Shown: piece after piece, positions 46,442 through 57,557 of the stretch
Position numbering within the stretch: the stretch's first letter is position 1
Layout of the letters: each line of letters starts with the position of its first letter
Source of the DNA: Lactarius indigo
Taxonomy: Eukaryota > Basidiomycota > Agaricomycetes > Russulales > Russulaceae
Length of the DNA stretch: 64,000 bases
Assembly (NCBI GenBank): GCA_025766275.1
Contig: JAFKAC010000042.1
Span: 1 to 64,000, forward strand
Reading direction: 5' to 3'
The notes under the pieces: model-generated
What the model saw: the letters and a program-made list of their open reading frames with translations, nothing else
Told to the model about the DNA's origin: nothing
The model's database searches: none
Translations under genes and position numbers: made by a program

Positions 46442-47523
46442 ATGGTTCGCCGGCACATTTCCAAAGAACTCAAAGAGCAAGCCCTAGCAATGTCCCTTCA
46501 GGGACTGCGTGACTCTGAAGTCTTCGAGTACACTGGGATTAGTGTCCCGACGCTCAAAAGGTGGCGCAGCCAGCACCGCAAGACAGGGAACTCGTATCCC
46601 CCTCCACCACTCGACAATGGTCGCCCGCGCGCACTCACCTCTGTTCAGATTAAGGTATGTACGGAATATCTCAGGCCTAGACATTGTCTCACCCTCATAG
46701 TTCCTCCGCGACACTATTGAGCGTCAGCCTGATATCGCGCTTATGGAGTTGCAGACGGAGCTTCGGGAAACCTGCGACGTTGAGGTTTCACTTCCGACTA
46801 TTATGCGTTCCCTTAAAAGGGAGGGGTACACGATGAAAACGGTATGTGTCCATTCACCGGCTCCATCATTCTCATACTAACATTGAATGATAGGTCACAC
46901 GCCCCGCTCTTGAGCGAAACGAACAAGACCGCGAAGAGTATATGGGGATCATCGCTACGCATTTCCAACCAGAGCAGCTCGTCTTCGCTGACGAGAGTCA
47001 TTTCAACCGACTGACTTTGAGAAGGCCATACGCGTGGTCAATCCGTGGCGAGCGTGCTCGCCGCTTCGAGTTCTTCCTTCGCGGTACGAAGTATTCGATA
47101 CTGCCCGCTCTCTCCCTTGATGGGATACTACACCTCGAGATTGTCGAGAATGTGATAACCGGCGACCACTTTCGACGATTCGTTCAAGGGCTCCTCCTGC
47201 ACATGAACGAGTGGCCGCTGCCAAATTCGGTCCTCGTCATCGACAACGCGTCAATCCACAAGGTGGACGGGATTCGTGAGTTAGTTGAGGGACACGGCGC
47301 ACGCCTCATCTATCTTCCCGCGTATTCGCCAGACCTCAACCCGATCGAACTCGCCTTTTCGTCCATCAAGGCCTGGTTGCGTGCGAACCGTTCTCGCGTC
47401 AATGCGGAACTCAAGTCGGACGATGGCAGTGTCTATAATGCGCTTTGGGAGGCAGTTCATTCTGTCACTCCGGATGATGCGAAGGGCTGGTACGGCCATT
47501 GCGGGTACCAACCTACAGCTTAA
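46442..47523 (+). CDS. Tc1/mariner (IS630-type) DDE transposase
   Basis: Cut-and-paste transposase of 327 residues in three exons: 46442-46654, 46701-46841 and 46894-47523. Introns of 46 and 52 bp have GT..AG ends and keep phase. N-terminus is a helix-turn-helix DNA-binding region (residues ~5-70; SLQGLRDSEVFEYTGISVPT) followed by FLRDTIERQPDIALMELQTE and a second helical unit. The catalytic core has the three acids: VFADESHFN, VLVIDNASIH, and SPDLNPIE. There are 34 residues between the second Asp and the Glu (DD34E). Ends GYQPTA. No stop or frameshift within the exons, so probably active or recently active. The start at MVRRHISKELKEQALAM is favoured because that block begins the typical helix-turn-helix; an upstream in-frame extension is possible. 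Confidence 0.92.
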
Positions 47524-47743
47524 TTTTTTGTATCTACTCTTTTTCATGTACGCGTGCTGGTGGTTGCTCAGAATACTGACGAAAATAAACAACTCGAATT
47601 TGGAGAATTACAGTGCGTATATGATGGCGCGGGTGCGTCAAACCACGTGGGAAAAGCTACCGACCAAGTACGTACATATACGCGCCGGGGGATACGCGTT
47701 GGGGATTGGGGATTGGGGCCGTGGGACAGCTGACAAAGCTTCC

Positions 47744-50050
47744 TCACACCTCCTGCGACGTTGCCATGTCACCATTTTCCTCACCTTCATCCTCCTCGCC
47801 TGACCTCACCCTCATCTCACCTCCCTCGATCTCCTCCGGTGTCTCGACTTCGTCAAGCCATGCTTCAACCACATCAACCATGTTGTCAATGGGTTGGCCC
47901 TCTAAGTTGGGCACTCCCATCTGTTGGGTAAAAGGTGGTGAGTCGTTCAATGCCGTGTGATTGTTACTGACGATCTCCTCCGAGTCTACAAATCCGAGAG
48001 GGATCAAAAATCGATCGCGGCAAAAATCTTGGAGGCGGCGAGCGCTGCTTTGTCGCAGCCACCCGAAAGTCACAAGGAGTTCGACTGGAAGTGAGTACAA
48101 ATCCACGACATCCTCTATCCCCATTTCCTCTAACTCCTCGCATAGACCGACGTGCCGTGGACCAACTGGATAGTGAGTATCCATTAACAGCAGGACGTCC
48201 ATCAGCGATGGCACAGTCAAGGTACCAAGCGCATCAAGAAGAACGAGCAGGAGCGACGGGTGCACAACTTGGATAGGTATTGGCGCAATAGGCCCTGGTG
48301 CGGGCACGACGGGCACTGGAATTGGCACGGTGACAGCCTCTGCAGGCACAATGGGATCCAGTACGGGCACGATGGGCCCTGGTATAGGTATGATATTGTT
48401 GTTGGGTTGAGCGGGTGCTAACGCTGACTGACTTGGGGAGGGCGGTGATGGGCCCAGCATCATGTCCAACGCTTGCACCGTGGACCTCCCTCCTCGTGTA
48501 GGTGTCGCATCGGAACCTGATGCGCTTGGAGCAGGTGACACTGAGCGCGATGGTACGTATGTTGCCTGCACTTTTGACTTTCTTGTTCCCAGCGTAGGTG
48601 TAATATTGACGGACACGTGCACTTCTGGCGGTGCATGTGTGGTCCGAGCCTTTTTGGTTGCTGGGTAATCAAACGCCTTCACATTTGGTCGAGTAAACTT
48701 GTTCGCTTTCTTGAGCGACTGGAACTAGGTGAGCCTTCTGTTGCGCTTGTTCGGAGATTGTCACTCACAATGTACTTCGCCCATAGGCTGATTTCCTTAT
48801 CCGTCAATTCCTTGTGTCCTCCCTTTCTGTTCTCTCCCGACTGCTCAATGACGCAGTATGCCTTCTTTCCGGGTTTGGAGTGCGCCGCACATAAGAGGTG
48901 TTGCCGCAGCTCCAGGATGTGGTCCAGCATATCTGGGGTTGACTCGGGGGGAATGTCGTCTTCATGACGACGTTTCTCCTTCCCCTTTTTGGTGCCGTGC
49001 GCCTTTGACGTTGTGGATGGTTGCTGGAGGTATGAAAGGTCAGTGTATCCTCTGTGTTATAGTGACACGCGATAACTGACCATGTTTTTGATCTCCATCG
49101 ACACAGCACGCGTCTGTGCAGACCGAACCTTTCCCAGCAGCCGTGCAACTGCGTTGTTCCAATCGTTCTCAGACGCAAGGTACGACATCGCACCAGCGTC
49201 CCCGCTGATCCGGAACCCCACACGCACCTCGCTGCGTGGTCTTTCGAAGTGCCGGTATACTTCGTCGAGAAACTCATACCACTTCATGTCGGTATGAGCA
49301 TTGAAGGTATGTCTAATGTTCTCGTCGACCACGTCAACCCGGAATTCCCAAACTTCAACATGATCAGCCGCCAACTTCTTGGGATGACGGTATGTAATAC
49401 TCACCTCCTTTGCTGATCTCTTTATTAGGATAGGACTTCCCTAGCCGGGAAACTGCAGTCGATGACGAAGCAGCACCGTTGGTGCCCACCCCCCCACCAT
49501 TCCCGCGCCCAAGAGCTGGCCCATCCTCTGGCCCATTAGCGACATGACCACGCGTGTCGCGTGCAGGGGGCGAACCTTCCTCGCCAGTCATGGCGTGCAG
49601 GGCAGCCGGCAGATCCATTAGGAAAGGACTCGGTGGAGGAGCCATGGGGTACTGTGCGTAACTCCATGGCTGAAGCGGTGCAGCACTGATGCCGGGACCA
49701 TAGGTATGGTGATACGAGACTGGTGGGTATGCTGGTGGGTAGAAAGTCCCACCATAAGGGTGCGCGTAGGTCGGTGGTGCAGTCGCAGGCAGACCAGCCA
49801 AGAATTGCTGACTATCGTTTGGGATAGGAAGGCCTGCCACTGAAGGCGGCAGATACGGAGGCAAGTGAGGGACCTCAGGCAAGACCTCGGGTGGCGGTGG
49901 TGACATCGGCGGCAGTGAGTCTGGAGTAGATGGCAGCGACGAGTCTGGCTGTGGCAGACGTAGGATGACTTTGCGCACACGAGACTGTGGCTGCTTGGAT
50001 GAGCTATCTCGGGCACGCGCACTCTTTCGATGACGTTGAGTAGGGGACAT
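47744..50050 (-). CDS. Transposon-borne gene of unknown function (PB1-like and SAM-like segments)
   Basis: About 717 residues in four exons: 50050-49405, 49352-49081, 49023-48769 and 48724-47744. Introns are 44-57 bp, GT..AG, in phase. Residues 1-215: basic start (MSPTQRHRKSARARDSSSKQ) then Pro/Tyr-rich disorder. Residues ~216-305: a compact fold, WEFRVDVVDENIRHTFNAHT through YLASENDWNNAVARL to AVSMEIKNM, whose pattern resembles a PB1/ubiquitin-like domain. Then a Lys/Arg-rich stretch (GTKKGKEKRRHEDD), helical DMLDHILELRQHLLCAA, and a Pro/Ile/Val repeat region. Residues ~555-625: a SAM-like helical bundle (ELEEMGIEDVVDLYSLPVEL..RRLQDFCRDRF). Acidic C-terminus. It lies inside the transposon ends, so it is cargo or an accessory transposition factor. 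I do not recognise a named family; the two fold assignments are inference. Confidence 0.8.
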
Positions 50051-50595
50051 GTCTAGGTATGTCAATGATCCTTTCGGTATCATATTTTCAGTAAACGCGC
50101 TCACCTTTTATACATCCCATTTCAGGGTTCACTTGCCTGCGTCGTACGCCCCCTCTTCCCCATCGCTAGACTCGCCAGTCCCCTGTTTCAACTCTCAAAC
50201 ACCACAGCTGCAGCCTATTCTATTTACGAAGGTAACGACGCCTTTCTGTTGACGACGCGAGTTGTGCTGGGGGCTACTTTTCCGACGGCCAATTGAGTCG
50301 TGTTTCTTACCGCGCGCAAGCCATGTGTATGCCATTATTCTCTTGACGACCAGACGTGTAGTAGCTATATTTCATATGACTATGTATCCTATTTCATCGG
50401 ACTGTCCCCCGCGTAAAGCAGCGTCCTCGCGTAGTGCCTATTGTACGACTTCGTCTTGAAAACAGCGTCTCAAAAATGATAAGTGCATTATATGGATTCA
50501 TTTTTTAATTAATATAATTAGTTTTTATGGCAAGAAAACTCGGCATGGTTGCCGAAGCGCCCATTCAAACCCCGCTGTGTGTAAAAAATCGTCCT

Positions 50596-50623
50596 AAGGT
50601 ATCTATCGTTATGAAACCCGCTG
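50596..50623 (-). repeat. Right terminal inverted repeat of the transposon
   Basis: Exact reverse complement of 46206-46233, followed by TA. An inner related motif (minus strand ACAGCGGGGTTTGAATGG) lies at 50561-50578. Confidence 0.93.
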
Positions 50624-50691
50624 TAAGCGTCTAATGATTATGTAACATTACTCCCTGCCTTCAACTCGTTCAGTCCCGTTCAGGTTGGACA

Positions 50692-51709
50692 ATGACGACG
50701 GCGGCGACGACAACAACGACAGCCCTACATTCGCTGTTGAGTGTACCACAACCTCTGGCGAAGCTTTTTTCTTACTTTCCCTTAAAAACATACCCTCCTT
50801 CAAAACCTGTAAAAGCTCCCATAGTGGGCCCCGTGCTCTGGATTCACCCACCATTTCCGTCTGTTCCAGGCAATGAGAGCATCCTGAGCGCAGACGTAGA
50901 ATGTCTCAAATGGCAGGCGCACATTGCGCTCAGAGGGCTCCGGAACGTTTCCGTTAGATGGGACGTCTCGCAAGAGGGTGCACTCGGCGGACGTCTGCCA
51001 AACCTCCAAGTCCCATCGGAGCGTGCGAATGACGTGGACGGCGAGCTTCTTGCAGCGCAAAGTATCCCGGCGTGGATGGACGAAAAAGTGGGACCACTGG
51101 ATGACCTAGAGGGCTACAAGGACGGCGAGTCGAGAGACGAGAGCCACGCCTGGATTGCGTTGCTCGAAGGAGACATCCACGCGGCCCTTGTACGTCCTCT
51201 CGAGCCCACTCTTCTTCCTGTTTTTGTTATCACAGTCCCCGCATAGGCCCTAGCACAACCCCTGCCGTCGTTCTTCTATCACGCCATTCTCCAGCTACCC
51301 CCGTCAACCACCCAACGACCAGTCGAGACCATCCTCTCTCCACCGCCAGCTCCGCTCTCTGGCTTCTCGTCTCTTCTGCCTCCCTACGGAGCGCGTCTCT
51401 CGCCAAACGCCATCACCGCACGATACCGCGACGCAGTCGCTGCGCTCTCCGAGCGCCTTGGGCAGCACGATTGGTTCCTCGGCTCATCGTACGTCACACA
51501 CGACACATTCACGCGCATAGTGCTAACTCGCGGCGTGCAGTGGACCCACGGCACTTGACGCTGCTGCATTTGCGTATCTCCACGTACTTCTGCATGCGGA
51601 GGACGACTTGCGGATAGAGGTAGCGCGTCGGGTCAACCTCGTTCATTGGGAGCGCCGCGTCTACGAACGAGTTCGCGCTGCGTTTGTGCAGTACAAAATC
51701 CCCCAATGA
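50692..51709 (+). CDS. SAM37: Mitochondrial outer-membrane SAM complex subunit, SAM37/metaxin-like
   Basis: GST-fold subunit of the sorting and assembly machinery that inserts beta-barrel proteins into the mitochondrial outer membrane. Start ATG 50692. Exon 1 has VLWIHPPFPSVPGNESILSA, DVECLKWQAHIALRGLRNVS and LPNLQV (thioredoxin-like N-domain), then AWIALLEGDIHAAL. A ~57 bp intron leads to ALAQPLPSFFYHAILQL and AITARYRDAVAALSERLGQH. A ~46 bp intron leads to GPTALDAAAFAYLHVLLHAE, the metaxin-type GST C-terminal signature, ending VHWERRVYERVRAAFVQYKI and stop 51707-51709. No C-terminal anchor. Only 68 bp separate the start codon from the transposon end, so its native promoter is largely displaced. 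Confidence 0.85.
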
Positions 51710-52299
51710 TACTTGTCACTCTTTCCCCACAATTATACCTGGCCATTCTTGAGTGACCCTGAATCGTGCGCTGCATCACCGAACCTTATTTGCCCGTGCT
51801 GGCATTTCGTCCCTGACTAGCTCAGATATGTTTGACCGGTGGCCAAGAATAGGGTCGAAGCTCGCAGCCTAGCTCTTCACCTCGTCACGGATGCCTGCAT
51901 CGCAACTGCCCCTCAAACAGCGCTGCGAATGTTCATAGATCAGGAAGGTACCTCCCCAGTTTACTCACCCAACATGGACAAAGCCCCAACATAGAATGAA
52001 ATACCATGTTTGTAACTTTCGTGCATCCCCTATCGTACGGTACAGCCGGGCTCAATCGCAAGGCAGCGCCTTAAGCTTCATTCTCCATTTTTCTGGGCAC
52101 CACACCCGATCTAAAGCATTGAATGAGCCTGGTGTCTGCGAGCTTCCCATTTCCCCTGCCTCCGCCTCCGCCCACTCCTCTCTCTGCTCTCTTCACACAG
52201 GGCTACAACCACCGCCGCCCTTATCCCCCCAAAAAGCACCCACCGACGCAACACACCAACCTGCGCACATTCGGCCCGCTCAGCACCACCAAAAAATAC
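51710..52299. other. Intergenic region
   Basis: No gene recognised. The right end (52140-52295) is C-rich and pyrimidine-rich and could be the leader of the candidate gene that follows. Confidence 0.4.
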
Positions 52300-52873
52300 A
52301 TGCGATTCGCATGCGGCAGCTTGCTGCCCCTGCTCCTCTTACTCCTTGCCCAGACTAGGTGAGAATCGCGCTTTTGCCCGGCGGTCTTTCCAGCATCACA
52401 ACAACGGCGCTCTTACTCTTGGTCTCAGCATCAGCGGATCCGGCTGTGGCGCAGGGACCGTGACACCCAGTGGACAGCTCAATGACTCCTCAATCATCCT
52501 TTCTGGCGCCCTCTGCCCCCTGCTCTGCCTAGATGGCAATAGCGGCGGGAGAGTGGACAGCAGCAGCAGTGGTTCGCAGCAGGATGGTACTCCCGTATGG
52601 TGTCTGAGCGCGATGATATCTGCGCCCGTGCGCGCGCTCGCTGTCGGCCTGATCGCGCTGCTCTGGGTTTGGGTCCTTGACGGGGCGCCGCTGCCGCGAT
52701 GGGTGCGTGGGCGGGCCGTCGCGGCCCGGAACGGCGCGTGTCGGTGCCGGGTGTGCACGCTGCGGATGCAGGCGCGGGGCCAGCCGCTGCACGACGTCAG
52801 CGCGAGGGGCGCGAGTGCGAAGAACGTGCTCAATGGCTGGTCGTTGCGCGGGTACCCCCAGCAGGCCGTTTGA
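52300..52873 (+). CDS. Hypothetical small secreted or membrane protein
   Basis: Candidate gene with two exons, 52300-52358 and 52429-52873, joined by a 70 bp GT..AG intron (donor GTGAGA, acceptor GTCTCAG) that keeps the frame; about 167 residues. Exon 1 is a clear signal peptide (MRFACGSLLPLLLLLLAQT). Exon 2 is Gly/Ser-rich with Cys, followed by one hydrophobic span (ALAVGLIALLWVWVL) and a Cys/Arg-rich tail (NGACRCRVCTLRM). No family recognised. Support is the signal peptide plus consistent splice; the strong GC bias here makes spurious open frames likely, so confidence is low. Confidence 0.35.
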
Positions 52874-53745
52874 ACTTTGTCTTTCTGTTATTTAGTCTTA
52901 CAATAGCGCAGGGACTTTCTCGATTTACAGTGAGATAGACGCATCATATCGTAGGTAGCGAGATGTGGAGCTCGGGCGTAAGCTTTGTCATACGAAAGTG
53001 CCACTATGATTCAGATGGGCACATCGCGCTCGCTCGCCATGGTGTGTAATGACGGCCGGACCAAGGGCCCCTTGAAGGGCCGGACTCCCAAGGAATCCCA
53101 AGGAGTAAATTAAATCAAATAACGAAAGCTTGAATGAAAGGTCCTGACAAGAGGTGGCACAGTGGGGATAACGCACCTCTGAGTCCGAAAAACAGGCTAG
53201 GGTGTGTAACGGTATCAAGGAGAGACATACAACGAACCCGCATCAACACATCATACACATGTACGCATCGTGGCATTCAAGTTGCTGAATCAAGCGATAA
53301 CGTAACTGACTGAGTCAGGCGAAGACCGTGACCTTGCAGCACATCAAGTCCGTACAGTCACCATTAAGGTAAATTGTGTGTTCCGTGGGACTCCGACTCT
53401 GTATGTCGATGATCTTCTGATTGGCAACTCCACCGTGGAGACGACCTGCCCACTTTCCATGGAGTTTAGAGTGCCTCGGACAAGGTTTGTAGTAATCCTC
53501 AAACCATGTTAAGTGAGCCCTGACCAGCATACCATACCAGGACTTGGGCTACATCTTTCCCACCCGACAGCAGTGAAATTCATGGGCGTCGGCAGCGATA
53601 AGAGCCCAGGGTATGCCATATGCGCTGCTCCAAGTTCCCACGACCCTACAACGGCATATCTGATGACCTGCCGGTGGTACCTCGAAGGCCGCTTCACGAT
53701 AAAAAGAAGTGTTCAATGCACCCTGCTTCTTAACATCCTCTCAAG
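52874..53745. other. Intergenic region, no gene seen
   Basis: Upstream of P450 paralogue 2. Short open frames only. A GGGCC-containing repeat (CCAAGGGCCCCTTGAAGGGCC, 53060 region) and CCAAGGAATCCCAAGGA at 53089-53105 are short local repeats. Confidence 0.4.
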
Positions 53746-55757
53746 ATGCTCAATCTCGTTCGATATGACTTTCTCCTCGCCATCGTGGTGGGCCTCAGCA
53801 GCCTGGCATTGCTGGTGACGCGTGCCAGTAAGCGTCGCCTACCTTACCCACCAGGACCCACGTCTTTCCCGGTTGTCGGAAATCTATTCAGCATGCCATC
53901 ACGGGAGGAGTGGGTAACATACAGGAAGTGGTCTGAAGAGCTGGGTGTGTGCATTCTCGTCGTCTTCACCTTGTCCCTGCTAATTTTGGCCTTCGTCAGG
54001 CTCTGACATTATCCATGCCGATGTCATGGGATCGCATATTATTATCCTCAATTCAATAAAAGCCGCAAGTGAATTGCTTGATAAGCGCTCCTCCATCTAT
54101 TCTGATAGGTAAGATGGAAAAGGGGCAAGTGGTCCAATTGTCGACTAGTCTGATCCACTTTCCAAGACCACCTCTGGTCGCAGTGCAGGAACTGTATGTT
54201 CGGGTCTTATTAGCTAACATCCGGTCGTGCCCTAATAGCCTGTTATCTAAAGCTTTGGAATGGATTACAATATTGCCCTCCTGCAATACGGGACTGCATG
54301 GCGTCACTCGCGCCGCGAATTCCAGGCAAACTTTGGTCCTGCAGACCTCGAGGCGTACCAACCTCTCGAGCAACGAGCAGTTCATCGTCTTCTCCGCAAT
54401 CTGCTTTCATCCCCAGACAACTTCATGCAGCACCTCAGGCAGTGAGTACCCTAGTTGCGTCGAACTTATTTGTGTTTGTTCATTCCGAGGGAAAGCATGG
54501 CTGGTCAGGTCATCCTGTCGATTGCTTATGGTATCGATGTGCTCCCAGAGAATGACCCATATGTAGCGGACGCAGAAAATGTTATGAATGCTTTCGCAGT
54601 CAGCACGACCAAGGAAGCCTTGCTTCTTGATTTAATTCCCTGGTGTATTTACTACTACCGGTTTATTTCATTCTCGGAACCTGATAAATGTTCGCAGTGA
54701 TCAAGATGCCAAGCTGGCTTCCAGGAGCCCGGTACAAGCGGTATGCACGCGAATGGTACCCTATAGTCGTTGGCGCTGTGAAGACCACATACGATAAAGT
54801 CAAGAGCGAACTCGTGAGCACTGTCGGTGCCTCTTTACTCATCATACCAACGATAGATTCATCCAGGCCGCGGGTACAGCCGCTCCATCTGTCGCTGCGA
54901 AACTTATATCAAACCTTGATGAAGATTCAACGGAGGAAGACTTTTGGGTTGCTAGGGCCGTCCCTGGTTCGATGTATTTGGCCGGCGCAGACACTGTGAG
55001 TTTAAGTTTTTGAGTTGAGCGCCCCGGATTTGTCACCTGCAGTCAATGAGCTGATGCATCATCCCTCAGACCGTCTCTGTTTTGCAGACATTCGTCCTCG
55101 CAATGACACTGTACCCAGAAGTCCAGCGGAAGGCACAAGCTGAGATCGATCAGGTCGTCGGAAAATCACGCCTCCCAGATTTCTCAGACCAAGACGCACT
55201 TCCATACGTGCAAGCAGTACTCAAAGAGGTCTTACGCTGGCATCCAGTCGCTCCACTTGGTGTGTTATTGCATGTCACAACATTTGTGGTGGTAAGTTAG
55301 TAATATGGTTACTCTAACAGGCGGGCCACGCAAGGTCGCTGTAAGTGACATCTACGAGGGATATTACATTCCCGCAGGCTCGACAATTATTCCAAATACC
55401 TGGTATGCCTCTTTACGAGCTTCATTTTTCCATGTATCGACCGTGGCAATTCCTAGGGGGATGATGCACGATCCTGCCGTCTTTGCGGAGCCAGACAGGT
55501 TCCATCCCGAGCGCTGGCTCTCCCCAGATGCGCCAGCTTTCCCGCATCAGGCATTCGGTTTCGGATCACGACAGTGTCCAGGTCGCGTCCTCGCGCGCGC
55601 AAGCATCTGGTCGAATATTGTGGGAATATTAGCCACGTTCGATATTACCCCTACCAAGGACGGGCCCCCGCCTGAGGAGGCATATTCATCGGGTCTCGTG
55701 TCGTGCGTCGATTCGGCTCTTGTTCCGATAAATAAGCTAACGTGGAGTGTATTGTAG
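53746..55757 (+). CDS. Cytochrome P450 monooxygenase, paralogue 2
   Basis: Close paralogue of the P450 at 35946-37910, in opposite orientation. Start ATG 53746: anchor [40 protein letters not shown]. Exons continue with [88 protein letters not shown]-helix [21 protein letters not shown]-helix LKEVLRW (ExxR), [39 protein letters not shown] and haem site [15 protein letters not shown]. Ends LTWSVL, stop 55755-55757. About ten exons with intron positions matching paralogue 1. Intact as far as can be read. Substrate unknown. Confidence 0.9.
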
Positions 55758-57557
55758 ATATGTGAAGCCATTCCGGTGTAATATCCTACCGCGTTCGGCA
55801 ACAGCTGCGTCGTTGGTGCTGGCCACCGAGAGTGAGGGATAAGGTTGTGGCCGTTTGACCCACAACACCTCTGTCGTCTAAACGATATCGTCGTCATGTT
55901 TTCCTTGTACCTTCTTTCTTCTTCAAGGGTCAATATTCGTTCACCCTAGATGTCAACTATGACCGTGATTGATGGAAACTCGAGTTCACCTCTACGTTTC
56001 AGCGGAGTTGGCAACGAGATCAATACGAGTGCAAAGAAGTCGCTTTTTCGGGGAAAAGGTAACCTCTGATGAGATGCCAGCGGAAGAACCAGTCAGTTGA
56101 ACGATATTACCTAATGGCTCTAGTCAATGTATCGATGCGGACTGCAAGGCCCGAAGGGAAGGCGATGCTACTCAAATGCTCTGGCTGGTGCACCATGCAC
56201 GGTCCATGGTGGGGTAACGCAGAAGGTACTCCCAATGATAGCGCTTTGAAACACGGCAACCGTGTAGTGATGCTCGCGACAGAAAATTGCAAATAAAATA
56301 AGAGTTTTCGAATTGGAAAAGGAGGAAGAGGAGGACTGCGATCATGATCTCCGGTGCACAGATGGCGATGCCTCTCCGTCAATCCCAAAAAAACGAACAG
56401 CATAAATGGAGCTTCAGATGCGTATTTTTTTTACAACAGTACGGTAGTTATTACCTCTGCTCACAAAGTGGCGGGAGTCTCAAGACATGAGTATACACCC
56501 GGAAGTTATTCTTATTCGACCCTGCGCATGCACGCACGTTTCTGTCTGTCACTGGCGCACCGTACTGGTTTCCTGTACACGTCTGTTCGGGGCTATCACA
56601 CACGGATCGCGAAGCGGTGGCCCTTTAAGCTGCTGTTATGCTCGACTCTGCACACTTGTCGTGCGCCGTGCTCGAGGCGCATCACGGGCTTCACTTTGTG
56701 GCCATTATTTCGACAATTATCGAGTACTGTCCCTTGATACTGTCGATTCGATAGTGTTAATATGCAAAACTTGAAGCCCCTGAGGCACGCGGGGGTGGGT
56801 CGCAAAATGAATAGGTACAAAGGCTTGAAGGGATGGAGGATAATCGATCACAATTGGACGGGCAGTGACGATGGCAACTCGAAATGATAGGGGGCGAGCT
56901 TACTATTTCAAAAGCTACTTTAATCTGTTTTGCGGCTGAACGATCATACGTATATCCGTCTCGTTTTACAAAACAGCATGACCTATGGCGCACACAGGGC
57001 GGCGAGCTCGGCGGCAACGGCGTAGTGGACGTGCTTACCTAATTGAGCTAGGTCCTGATGGCGGTGCTGTTCCAAGATGCAGAATGTAGCCCGCATGCAG
57101 CATCCTTCAATGGTGGTGACTACCAATTTTATTGGCGGATATCGTCTCGACTATGCTGCGTGCAGGTGGAAAGATGGCGGGCTTCGATGATTCGGACATC
57201 CAGAACAATGATACAACCGTCCTATTGAATCGGAGTCAGCAAGTCTTCAATTGTATCAAAGGGCTGTACCCGTATGATGTGAATATGATGCACGCACCTG
57301 ACAGATTCCCATCTGTCAAACAAGCCGATATGCTATGTTCGGACTGTTTGGACGTGATGCAGCTGCATCTTCCACAATCGCGAGTATAAAATCCGTACTC
57401 CAGTAGCCCCTGATTTCCCCAGCCCGGTTGCTCCATTCATCCCACCTTTCTTTACTTTACTTTCCGTACACCTACCCGCTTGCGCTAGGTCGCATTTGGT
57501 GGATCACCGAGCCACACTCACCTTCGTTTTACAAACCAGACCAAACCAAACGACGCG
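55758..57557. other. Intergenic region, no gene seen
   Basis: 1.8 kb. The first ~120 bases are the P450 3' flank shared with the other two P450 loci. An open frame at 57132-57389 (MLRAGGKMAGFDDSDIQNND..) has no recognised family. Pyrimidine-rich leader of the next gene at 57420-57550. Confidence 0.4.

Larger units (their letters stand above)
46206..50623. mobile_element. Two-gene Tc1/mariner-type DNA transposon, 4418 bp, TA-flanked
   Basis: The ends are perfect 28 bp inverted repeats. The left end 46206-46233 begins CAGCGGGTTTCATAACGATA; the right end 50596-50623 is its exact reverse complement. Both are flanked by TA (46204-46205 and 50624-50625), the target duplication expected of Tc1/mariner. 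Similarity continues more weakly inward, and a degenerate copy of the repeat core lies inside each end (46268-46289 and 50561-50578). Inside are an intact-looking DD34E transposase gene (+) and a convergent ~717-residue gene (-), 220 bp apart. The element sits between divergent VPS54 and SAM37. Perfect repeats and open frames suggest recent insertion. Confidence 0.92.

Noticed and set aside
47630..47745. Possible right end of a short transposon just after the transposase
   Set aside because: No inverted match to the left end was found here, whereas a perfect 28 base match with flanking TA is found at 50596-50623.
50540..50580. tRNA-like B-box (GGTTTGAAT on the - strand)
   Set aside because: It belongs to the inner repeat of the transposon end; no cloverleaf could be drawn.
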